A stretch of DNA of 22,129 bases from BRH-c25 sp964447145. Lineage in GTDB: Bacteria > Bacillota > Clostridia > Lutisporales > Lutisporaceae. Position 1 is the stretch's first letter. The number at the start of each line of letters is the position of its first letter. A model generated the notes under the pieces. It ran no database searches, was not told the origin of the DNA, and worked only from the letters and a program-made list of their open reading frames with translations. This document shows positions 6,601 to 13,690 of the stretch, in pieces. The DNA is taken from positions 1 through 22,129 of the forward strand of contig CAYURW010000040.1 in NCBI GenBank assembly GCA_964447145.1, in the 5' to 3' direction. Both the position numbers and the translations under genes were made by a program.

Positions 6601-6792
6601 TCAGAATAATTTACACCCTTGCTCTTTAAACTCTTCGACCTTGGCAAGAAGTTCATCCGTTGTGATTTCAAGATAATCGGAAAGGCATTCGAGGCAAAAA
6701 TATTTCTTAACCGTTCTACCAAGCAACTTTTTGTTCAGTCCTATTTCGGTTTTCGATAGTTTCGCTTTTCCGCAAGCAAAGCAATTCACCAT
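6601..6792 (-). CDS. Small zinc-ribbon-like protein, function unknown
   Basis: From the ATG at 6792 the product has 63 residues: MVNCFACGK near the start and YFCLECL in the middle give two C-x2-C pairs, a likely zinc-binding knuckle, followed by an acidic helix and a C-terminal EEFKEQGCKLF. An ATG four codons upstream (6804) is also possible; neither has a strong ribosome site. The pattern is that of small conserved clostridial proteins I recall but cannot name. It lies between the replacement tRNA and the recombinase, converging on the tRNA and divergent from the recombinase, a position often used by recombination directionality factors. That role is only a guess from location. Confidence 0.6.
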   Translation of the reverse strand: MVNCFACGKAKLSKTEIGLNKKLLGRTVKKYFCLECLSDYLEITTDELLAKVEEFKEQGCKLF

Positions 6793-6914
6793 TTCAATTG
6801 GCATGTTTGCATAACTCAGGCTGACAAAGTTCCGAATGAAAATATATCGGAAAATAGTATAGCTATTTAAAAGGATTGATGGTATTGTGTGTTGCTGAAA
6901 GAGAGGTGTTAAAT

Positions 6915-8609
6915 ATGGTAACAGAAAAAGCAGCAATATACTGCCGGCTCAGCCAGGACCATGGTCAGACCGGAGAGAGCGGCAGTATTCAGACTCAAAA
7001 AACTCTGCTCACCCAATATTGCAACGACCATCATATCGCCATCAGTAGTTATTATTGCGATGACGGCTGGTCGGGAACCAACTTTGACCGCCCGGATTTT
7101 CAGCGTATGATTGGCGATATTGAGACCGGGACAATCAACACAGTAATAGTTAAAGACTTATCCCGTTTCGGCAGAGAATACGCCCAGATGGGGCTTTACA
7201 TCGAGCATTATTTTGAACAAAAGGGCGTCCGATTTATCTCGGCGACAGAGAATATTGACACAAAAAGCGGCGCAGATAATCTCATGCTTCCATTTACAAA
7301 CGTAATCAATTCCTATTACGCAAGGCAGGCGTCCACCAAGACCAAGGCGGCGCACAGAGCGCGTGCAAAGGCAGGGATGTACCTCGGCAGTCACGCACCA
7401 TTCGGGTATCTGAAAGACCCGAACGACCGGCACCGCCTTATTATCGACCCTCCTGCCGCCGACGTAGTGAGAGAGATTTTTCGGCTGTTCGCTGATGGCG
7501 TCGGTTATGTACGAATGACGAAAATCCTGAAAGAGCGGAAAATTTTGAACCCAATATCGTACTTCAATCAAAACAATCCCGATTACTACAAATGCGATTA
7601 CTGGAGAAAACCCTATGACTGGCATGCCACTTCTGTGAGGGCTATACTCTCCAACCGTGCGTACATAGGACAGATTGTATTCGGTAAAACAAAGACGAAG
7701 GGCTTCTTTGACAAAACCCGTATTCAATCACCGGAGGAGGATTGGATTGTAGCCGAAAACGCACATGTACCAATCATCTCACATGAGCTTTGGGACACAG
7801 TGCAGCATCTGATGAAAAGCCGCAGGCGTGAAAACAGCAAAGGATAGGTTCAGATGTTCGCCGGGCTGGTCAAATGCTCGAAATGCGGCTCCTCCCTCAA
7901 TGTCAACTTCGATAAGAAGAAGGGCAAATATACCGGCTTCTCCTGCTGGGTTTATAAGAACTACGGCAAGGAGCGATGCACATCCCACGCCATCGGATGG
8001 AAAACCATGAATCAGCTTGTGCTGGATGATATCCGCCGTAATGCAAAAGCGGCTAAGCTGGCTACACAGAAATACAAGGATATGATTATTGCCGCTAAGA
8101 CTGAAAAGAAAAAGCAGGAAACCAAAAAATACAAACATGAATTGAAAACCATAGAAAAGAGAATCGCAGAACTAGATAAGATATTGAACAAGCTCTATGA
8201 GGACTGGGCCCTCGAAAGGCTCGCAGAAGAACGCTATCAGGTAATGTCCAAACGCTATGAGGAAGAACAGGCAGGACTTAAGGAGCGAAGAAATCAGCTC
8301 TCAGAAATGGTTACCCGTGCCGAATCGGTGTATGAAAACATCGATAAGTTCCTGCTGATTATTCAAAAGTACATCGACATAACCGAACTGAACACGCAAG
8401 TCCTCAACGAACTGATACAGAAAATTGTAGTTTATGAAAAGACGGATAACCCTGACGGCAGCAAAAGCCAGCGAGTAGACATACATTATAAATTTATTGG
8501 GTATGTGGAGATGAAGGAGATGTTCGGACTGCCGATTATTATCCCGGTGGCGAACGATGTCGAGGTTGATAAGGAATTGATAGCAGAGGTCCAAGAGTTG
8601 ATTGGGTAG
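6915..8609 (+). pseudogene. Large serine recombinase (Tn4451/TndX type), interrupted by an in-frame TAG
   Basis: Both halves are in one frame: codons from ATG 6915 (GAGAGGTG upstream) run to TAG at 7845-7847, then the frame continues to 8609, about 564 codons in all, normal for the family. The first part has the resolvase fold with catalytic Ser13 in YCRLSQD, the DLSRFGRE helix, and the recombinase domain with APFGY and AYIGQIVFGK. The second part has a zinc ribbon (GLVKCSKCG, then CWVYKNYGKERC) and a long coiled coil. The stop falls between SKG and VQMFAGLVKC, where relatives usually read straight through, so a single base change is the likely cause. ATG 7854 with GGATAGG in front could allow separate translation of the second part. 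This enzyme would have moved the element by joining attP to the tRNA. Confidence 0.88.
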
Positions 8610-8616
8610 AATATGA

Positions 8617-8645
8617 TTGCGAATAAAGGAAAATTTTGTTATAAT
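8617..8645 (+). promoter_or_regulatory. Promoter of the membrane protein/TIR operon
   Basis: TTGCGA (8617-8622), exactly 17 bases, TATAAT (8640-8645). The transcript would start near 8652, upstream of the palindrome at 8673-8706, so that palindrome is part of the leader RNA. Confidence 0.68.
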
Positions 8646-8672
8646 TTTTATAAATTACAGAACTCTTCAGAC

Positions 8673-8706
8673 GATTTTAAACCCTCGAATTCGATGGGTT
8701 TAAATC
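8673..8706. repeat. Palindrome centred on TCGAATTCGA in the leader of the TIR operon
   Basis: Arms 8673-8689 and 8690-8706 are reverse complements apart from two compensating one-base shifts (TTTTAAACCC-TCGAA against TTTAAACCCATCGAA). A second weaker hairpin (AATTAC-TTC / GAAGGTAATT) follows at 8720-8743. There is no T-run. A related perfect palindrome with the same centre lies at 10831-10866. It may be an operator, an RNA control hairpin or a repeat insertion. Confidence 0.65.
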
Positions 8707-8769
8707 ATTGACTACTTGAATTACTTCTAAATCGAAGGTAATTTATTTAATATTATGGGGGAACGAGAT

Positions 8770-9192
8770 ATGTATGAAGGTAAAACCGAGTATCTGGGTA
8801 TGGTGCAGGAGGCAATTTGCAGGATGTCTACAACCTCCGGAATTCTGAAAGGTTTCTCTGCTACAGTAATTACCGGCGTAACAGCCATTTCGTTTACTGA
8901 GGTAAACAAGTGGGTTCTTCTTTTGTCTGTCTTCCCTGTCGTCTCATTCTTTGCTCTGGATGTTTATTATTTAATTTTTGAACGCAAGTTCCGATATCTA
9001 TTTGATCTTATTCGCACAGACAAAAAGGAAATTGATTTTTCAATGGATACGCGTATTGACACAAGTAAATGCAAAGAGGCACGAGCGCGTGTCAGAGATT
9101 GTTTGAAATCACCAAGTATATGGTTGTTTTATCCTCCGGCAATTGTAGTGATAGCGATTATTGTGACTATGAAATTTATGGGGTGTATCTAA
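8770..9192 (+). CDS. Small multi-pass membrane protein paired with a TIR protein
   Basis: About 140 residues from ATG 8770, which has GGGGGAACGAG (8757-8767) in front; the ATG at 8755 overlaps that ribosome site and is less likely. Three hydrophobic segments are visible (about residues 24-42, 48-68 and 115-135), separated by a charged cytoplasm-type stretch rich in Arg, Lys and Asp between the second and third. I do not recognise a named family. Its stop codon overlaps the start of the TIR gene (TAATG at 9190-9194), so the two products are made together, most likely in a fixed ratio. In phage-defence modules a small membrane protein next to a signalling or NADase domain is often the killing effector or anchor; that is inference here. 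Confidence 0.8.
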   Translation: MYEGKTEYLGMVQEAICRMSTTSGILKGFSATVITGVTAISFTEVNKWVLLLSVFPVVSFFALDVYYLIFERKFRYLFDLIRTDKKEIDFSMDTRIDTSKCKEARARVRDCLKSPSIWLFYPPAIVVIAIIVTMKFMGCI

Positions 9193-9803
9193 TGGCACAT
9201 AAAACATTTATATCCTACAAATACAGTGAAGCACAAAAACTGAGAGATGACATTATTACCGCTTTGGGTGATGATGCCACTTACTACAAAGGAGAAACAA
9301 GTGATTCCCCTGATTTGACTGATACGAAAACGGAAAACATCAGAAAAAATCTTGCGGATATGATGTATGATACCTCCGTCACAATTGTAATTATTTCCTC
9401 AAACATTAAGAAGAGTAAATGGATTGACTGGGAGATTGAATATTGCTTAAGGAACTATTCGCGTAAAGGAAGAACATCGCAAACAAATGGTGTTGTCGGA
9501 GTTATTATGAAGCAAAACGGTGGATATAGCTGGTTTAAAAATACTCATACTAATAGTGACGGTTGTGAATCATCTTCCTACGAAGCGTCAAAGGTTTATG
9601 ATATTATCAACAATAACAGGTTCAACCAAAATCCTAAAAAATATCATTGTAATACCTGCAAAACCGTAGATGCCTTGACAGGCTCTTATATTGCCTATGT
9701 AGAGGAAGAAACATTTCTGGCTAATCCTCAGAAATACATAGATAATGCTTATGATAAAAGCGAATATAATGCATCTGGATATGATATTACGAAATCAAGA
9801 TAA
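9192..9803 (+). CDS. TIR-like (MTH538/DUF1863, ThsB-like) domain protein
   Basis: 203 residues starting in the TAATG overlap with the preceding gene. The N-terminal half has the TIR-like fold of the MTH538 group: HKTFISYKYSEAQKLRDDI (strand A and helix A), a central TVTIVIISSNIKKSKWIDWEIEYCL segment with the acidic residue of the WEI motif, and VVGVIMKQ as a later strand. This is the group that includes ThsB of Thoeris, whose TIR proteins make a cyclic ADP-ribose signal after phage infection, while other TIR proteins hydrolyse NAD+. The C-terminal 90 residues (CNTCK, then FLANPQKYIDNAYD) follow the usual shape of this group. There is no ThsA-like gene beside it; the coupled membrane protein is the only candidate partner. 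Phage defence is likely but unproven. Confidence 0.85.
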   Translation: MAHKTFISYKYSEAQKLRDDIITALGDDATYYKGETSDSPDLTDTKTENIRKNLADMMYDTSVTIVIISSNIKKSKWIDWEIEYCLRNYSRKGRTSQTNGVVGVIMKQNGGYSWFKNTHTNSDGCESSSYEASKVYDIINNNRFNQNPKKYHCNTCKTVDALTGSYIAYVEEETFLANPQKYIDNAYDKSEYNASGYDITKSR

Positions 9804-9836
9804 TTTTCCCTAAGGGACGGTCTGGAAGGAGAAAAT

Positions 9837-10694
9837 ATGTCAGATTTAAACGCTAAGGAATATAAAACATTCGAAAGCATCAAGCATGTTCGGGAAAACG
9901 GAACAGAATTCTGGTATGCTCGTGAGCTTGCAAAAGTTTTAGATTATACAGAATGGCGTAATTTTCAGAAGGTTGTTGACCGAGCCATACTTGCCTGTAA
10001 AAACAGTGGTTTCGCGGTTTCGGATCATTTTGTTGAGATCAACAAAATGATAGAAATTGGCAAAGGCGGAAAAAGAAAAACGACAGATTTTGAACTCACA
10101 AGATATGCTTGTTACTTGATTGTTCAAAACGGCGACCCAAGAAAAGAAATTATTGCTCTGGGACAAACCTATTTTGCCATTCAGACCCGCCGACAGGAAG
10201 TCCACGATGCATTTAATCAGCTTGACGAAAATAATAAACGATTAGTTGTTCGTGGAAACATCAAACAGTGGAATCAGCTTCTTGCGGAAGCAGCGCATAA
10301 TGCCGGTGTGATCACCGATGAAGAATTCGCCATTTTTCAAAACGCCGGGTATATGGGTCTTTATGGCGGTATGACTGTCGCAGACATACATGTGAAAAAA
10401 GGTTTAAAGAAAAATGAGAAAATCCTTGATTATATGGGCAGCACAGAGCTGATTGCAAACCTATTCAGAATTTCTCAAACTGAGGAAAAACTAAAACGAG
10501 ATGAAGTTTCCACCGCCATCGCTGCAAACAACACTCATTATGAAGTTGCCGAAAAGATTCGCAAGGCCATCATTGAAATGGGCGCCACACTTCCAGAAGA
10601 TTTGCCTGTGCCGGAGAAAAGCATTCAGACTATTGAGCGTGAGGAAATACGTAAACTCAGAAATTCAAAGAAAAAGCTGATGCTGGACGAATAG
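9837..10694 (+). CDS. dinD: DinD-family DNA damage-inducible protein
   Basis: 285 residues, full length for the family, with GGAAGGAG ahead of the ATG. The N-terminus is Bro-N-like (FWYARELAKVLDYTEWRNF near residues 26-44), followed by the KRKTTDFELTRYACYLIVQNGDPRKE block and the NAGYMGLYGGMTVADI segment characteristic of DinD. In E. coli DinD is part of the SOS response and takes RecA filaments apart. It starts 34 bases after the TIR gene and may be on the same transcript. No clear LexA box is visible in front of it. On mobile elements it may tie element behaviour to DNA damage, but that is not shown here. Confidence 0.92.
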   Translation: MSDLNAKEYKTFESIKHVRENGTEFWYARELAKVLDYTEWRNFQKVVDRAILACKNSGFAVSDHFVEINKMIEIGKGGKRKTTDFELTRYACYLIVQNGDPRKEIIALGQTYFAIQTRRQEVHDAFNQLDENNKRLVVRGNIKQWNQLLAEAAHNAGVITDEEFAIFQNAGYMGLYGGMTVADIHVKKGLKKNEKILDYMGSTELIANLFRISQTEEKLKRDEVSTAIAANNTHYEVAEKIRKAIIEMGATLPEDLPVPEKSIQTIEREEIRKLRNSKKKLMLDE

Positions 10695-10830
10695 TGATGT
10701 CAAGGGGAATGATATCTTCCATATAAGGAAATCGGGATGAAAAACAAATTATTCTGTGCTTAGTACAGAACTGGGTGCGAAACTGATAGTAGTTCGTTTT
10801 CTTGGGTTATGAGCGCAAATAAATAATCCA

Positions 10831-10866
10831 AATCTCAATTGCCTCGAATTCGAGGCAATTGAGATT
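10831..10866. repeat. Perfect 36-bp palindrome centred on TCGAATTCGA
   Basis: Bases 10831-10848 and 10849-10866 are exact reverse complements with no spacer. It shares its centre with the palindrome at 8673-8706 and ends 16 bases before the start codon of the next gene, so in RNA it would be a very stable hairpin just ahead of the ribosome site. The interval 10695-10830 holds no gene; it has a small TTCTGT/ACAGAA dyad at 10751-10769. Confidence 0.8.
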
Positions 10867-10882
10867 GAAATAGGAGGCAGGT

Positions 10883-11425
10883 ATGAGTAACTATTTTGAC
10901 CGTGAAAATATAGAAAAAATAAAACTACTTAATGAAAAAGCCGGTATGTCTCATCGGACTAAGCCATATGATTTAAATAACATAACAGACCTTGATGAAT
11001 TATTTAAATATAGGGTTTGTGCGTTTTTAGATTATCATGAATATGAAATGACACTAGGTGATGTACTTGAACATTTTGACGAAAGTATGGAATATTATGA
11101 TACGGCTACTTGGCTTGACCTTTCAGTTTCAACAAATAAGCCGGACAAGTTACTTCAAAAATGTTATAAATCCTTACGAAAGGCTGCCGATGATTTTTTA
11201 GAATTAGCACAAAGAGCCGAAAATGAGTGTAAAGAAGTACTTTATATCATTGCTGACAGTGATAAAGAAACTCAAAAAAGTATTTTAGGTTTTACTGTGA
11301 AAAAAACAGATAATTTAAATGAAATAACAGAAGATATTTTCGATGAAATCACTGATTTGGAATATGAATATAATATGGAAAAGGCTTATGAGAACTTCAA
11401 AACATTTCTAAAAGAGCATCTATAA
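10883..11425 (+). CDS. Acidic helical protein, function unknown
   Basis: 180 residues with a strong ribosome site (AGGAGG at 10872-10877). The protein is mainly alpha-helical, with many Glu, Asp and Lys and no membrane segment or recognisable motif; I do not know the family. It is the last gene of the newer element, ending about 35 bases before the inner right end. Its AT-rich base use matches the TIR gene but not the genes beyond the element border. A 36-bp palindrome stands directly upstream, so its expression is probably controlled apart from dinD. Confidence 0.75.
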   Translation: MSNYFDRENIEKIKLLNEKAGMSHRTKPYDLNNITDLDELFKYRVCAFLDYHEYEMTLGDVLEHFDESMEYYDTATWLDLSVSTNKPDKLLQKCYKSLRKAADDFLELAQRAENECKEVLYIIADSDKETQKSILGFTVKKTDNLNEITEDIFDEITDLEYEYNMEKAYENFKTFLKEHL

Positions 11426-11456
11426 TAATAAGTATGAGTAAACGATAAATAACACC

Positions 11457-11508
11457 CACCCTTACAAACAACCGCAGGTTGCGAGTTCAATTCTCGCCAC
11501 CAGCTCCA
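11457..11508 (+). pseudogene. Inner attR: element arm joined to the 3' half of another tRNA
   Basis: The arm CTTACAAACAACC (11461-11473) matches the outer right arm (17707-17719) and, inverted, the left arm. It runs into GCAGGTT, then T-arm GCGAG-TTCAATT-CTCGC (11481-11497), acceptor CACCAGC (11498-11504) and TCCA. No 5' half with GCTGGTG exists in the window. GT at 11478-11479 is the probable crossover. The fragment is not a functional tRNA. Confidence 0.85.
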
Positions 11509-11518
11509 ATGAAATAAT

Positions 11519-11550
11519 CATGTAGTTTCAATGGCTACACGTTTTTATTA
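11519..11550 (+). terminator. Diverged terminator following the tRNA 3' fragment
   Basis: TGTAG-tttcaatgg-CTACA followed by CGTTTTTATTAT. It is clearly a relative of the terminator at 6542-6578 (shared TGTAGTTTCAA and CTACACGTTTTT) with a shorter stem, showing that this fragment once belonged to an element-borne tRNA of the same kind. Confidence 0.6.
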
Positions 11551-11599
11551 TCTTTTTTCATATTTATTAATTGTTGAAATTGGGAGAGTAAATATCATG

Positions 11600-11692
11600 C
11601 GGTTGGTCATGGAAATGGCAAAGGATGTTGAGATTGATGATGCGCTGATAGCTGAAGCAAAAGAACCGGCGAAAGAGCTTGTCGGTATGGCG
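11600..11692 (+). pseudogene. Probable C-terminal remnant of a second serine recombinase
   Basis: The frame reads MAKDVEIDDALIAEA followed by KELVG, which parallels the tail of the recombinase at 8550-8606, VANDVEVDKELIAEV and ELIG. At DNA level the match is clearest in GATGT(C/T)GAG(A/G)TTGAT. The rest of the gene is gone. The alignment is short, so this is suggestive only, but its position directly after the tRNA terminator is just where the recombinase of an older element would be. Confidence 0.5.
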
Positions 11693-11920
11693 GCACATTT
11701 GCTCATAAAGATATCGCTTTTTAGTTCGCATCCTGGATTTCTGCTAAATTTAAGCTTTATATCATAAAGGATTATCAACGCCTTAATGCTGATTAAAGCA
11801 ATAGACTGTCATTTGGGTAGAACCTCCATCCAATGCTCCCCTTTGTTCTTCAATCTATTCGCCAGTCGCATGACAGGACTCCATTTTCATTTCAAGTATG
11901 TTGGATAAGGGGAAGCATTG

Positions 11921-13645
11921 TCAAGAGTGCGTCATTTTGTATTCGAAAGTAATGGTCATTTTGCCTTTGGAGTTGTTCTTTCCATCAATCGACTCACTGA
12001 AGGTTTCAGCATTCAGGTTATTGATTGTAAATGGAAATTTATACAGGGTATCCGTATTCATAAAATCCAATTCTGAGCCGCCTTTCGAAGCGTAAGCTTC
12101 AAACGCAAATTCCCACCACCTTTGATAAATGGGCATAGGGATACTTTCATCATCAATGGTCATGACTTCATTATTAACATATAATCCACTGATGACAAAA
12201 TAGCCGGATCCAAGACAGGGATTGAACTCGGTGATGAGAACATTTATTGGAAGTGAGGTGGCTGACATCTCCGTGTCCGGCACGCTAGTGCTGAAGTTCA
12301 ATCTGGTTGTCCCTGAGCCATGAAGCAAATTGCCTGCAGCAGGGGAGGCGAATTCCAGTTTTACGGGAATCGTTGCCGCTACCCCATAGCTCGTGTCAGC
12401 GGTTACGTATTTCACAGACAGCTCAAGGTTGAATCTCATAGCGGCTTGAACTCTTTTCATGATGCCGCCGGCGTCAAAATCGCCAAATTGACTGACCCAT
12501 GAAGCCACTTTCAACGCGACACTGCCTTGACGGTAGTCATGTTCTTCGGTAAGGCGCTTGAGGATGGTGTCGAGAGAGCTTGCCATAAATGAAGGCATCT
12601 TGGCCGTTAGTTTTGCAGCGGCCGGCGCAACATCATCGCCCAGGAAATTGCCCGCTTCTGCTTCTTTCGCGACTTTAATGGCGAACTGAAGGATTGGAAG
12701 CATATAGTCCGGCTGGCTGCGATAGGTGTCCATCAGTTTGGAAGCTTTTACACTCAACCGGTTCATCAGCGCGCTGATGTTATATTTAATATCGGTTTCC
12801 AACGGGGTCTCGACTTCTAAAAACGAGATGGCGCTGAGGTCACTGAGCAACATGCGAAGCATTAATCCTTCCGGCTCAAAGGCATCATTGATGAACTTTT
12901 TGTTCTGCTCCGCCGATTTTTTTGCGGTCTCTTCACATTCACAGGCTAGCGAAACAGCAGGCGGGGTAGGAACTTCTACATCGTTTTTATGCTCTTTTAA
13001 ATATTTGCGTATAAAGGTGAGATCACTTTGTGTTTTAGACAGGGCTTTATTCTCGATTTCGCCGCGGCTGGCAGCCGTCCGTAAACTGCCACGGTCGGTA
13101 AAGACCAAACTGCTGAAATGATCAAATTGCATGGTATTGCTCTTTGGGTGACAAGCGATGAAATTCATATTTGTACCGTCATGGCTTCCGAGGAAAGGGA
13201 CCGGCTCCAGGGTTCCGTCCTTTGTTCTCAGCGTCATGGTCACCGGAACAACGAAATTCAAGCCATCCGGCAAAAGCTGAATGCCGCCTTTGAAAGGAAC
13301 ATCCAGCGAATCGCCAGTGATGGAAGTTAACGCTACCAGCTCGATTTCCGTGGACGTTCTTAACGCATAAGGCGGTATATAAAGCGACCAGACATTTCCC
13401 TCATCATCGGTTAAGGCAACTTCACCACCGGAGACAACCTTAATCATTTTTTTGTTACGCAGGCTGCTTTCTTTAAAGGTAACCTTCCCCATGGAAGTGC
13501 TTTCAACGACTATTTTTTCATTACTTGCACCCGTCGTGTTTTGATTAGTACCAGTGGTCGAGGCGTCGCCGGTCTTATTACAGGCGCCAAGAAACAAGCT
13601 TAAGCTCAATAGTACGCATAACCCGCATATTTTATATTGTTTCAT
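11921..13645 (-). CDS. Large lipoprotein with ZU5-like beta-sandwich region
   Basis: 574 residues from the ATG at 13645-13643 with AGGAGC upstream (GTG 13648 also possible). The start MKQYKICGLCVLLSLSLFLG is a lipoprotein signal with lipobox LGAC, followed by a Thr/Asn-rich linker. Residues about 60-150 look like a ZU5-type domain: GGEVALTDDEGNVWSLYIPP, then LRTSTEIEL and LLPDGLNFVVPVTMTLR. The remainder is mostly helical up to residue 400 and beta-rich after that; no enzyme motif is visible. It should sit on the outer membrane face. It is the last gene of an operon with the RCC1 and SLH proteins, 46 bases after the RCC1 gene, and appears to work with them at the cell surface. Confidence 0.82.
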   Translation of the reverse strand: MKQYKICGLCVLLSLSLFLGACNKTGDASTTGTNQNTTGASNEKIVVESTSMGKVTFKESSLRNKKMIKVVSGGEVALTDDEGNVWSLYIPPYALRTSTEIELVALTSITGDSLDVPFKGGIQLLPDGLNFVVPVTMTLRTKDGTLEPVPFLGSHDGTNMNFIACHPKSNTMQFDHFSSLVFTDRGSLRTAASRGEIENKALSKTQSDLTFIRKYLKEHKNDVEVPTPPAVSLACECEETAKKSAEQNKKFINDAFEPEGLMLRMLLSDLSAISFLEVETPLETDIKYNISALMNRLSVKASKLMDTYRSQPDYMLPILQFAIKVAKEAEAGNFLGDDVAPAAAKLTAKMPSFMASSLDTILKRLTEEHDYRQGSVALKVASWVSQFGDFDAGGIMKRVQAAMRFNLELSVKYVTADTSYGVAATIPVKLEFASPAAGNLLHGSGTTRLNFSTSVPDTEMSATSLPINVLITEFNPCLGSGYFVISGLYVNNEVMTIDDESIPMPIYQRWWEFAFEAYASKGGSELDFMNTDTLYKFPFTINNLNAETFSESIDGKNNSKGKMTITFEYKMTHS

Positions 13646-13690
13646 CACAAGCTCCTTTTTTCCGATTGCCGCAAGGATTCGCAGCTTTGC

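Larger units (their letters stand above)
6374..11479 (+). mobile_element. Newer element unit carrying recombinase, TIR pair and DinD, about 5.1 kb
   Basis: Bounded by the left arm at 6378-6395 and the inner right arm CTTACAAACAACC (11461-11473), which aligns without gaps to the outer right arm at 17707-17719. It carries the only near-complete recombinase. Its right end is fused to a tRNA 3' half (acceptor CACCAGC) that does not pair with the 5' half at 6328, so the original 5' partner has been lost, probably by recombination between two similar left ends. Confidence 0.65.

Noticed and set aside
6876..6914. Upstream in-frame start for the recombinase
   Set aside because: The ATG at 6915 has GAGAGGTG in front and places the catalytic Ser at the normal distance from the N-terminus.
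11531..11767. A 78-residue gene
   Set aside because: It begins inside the terminator hairpin, has no ribosome site, and only a short internal part resembles a protein, the recombinase tail.
11826..11920. Terminator for the lipoprotein gene from CAATGCT-CCCCTT / AAGGGGAAGCATTG
   Set aside because: The arms are about 60 bases apart and no T-run follows; pairing may be chance.
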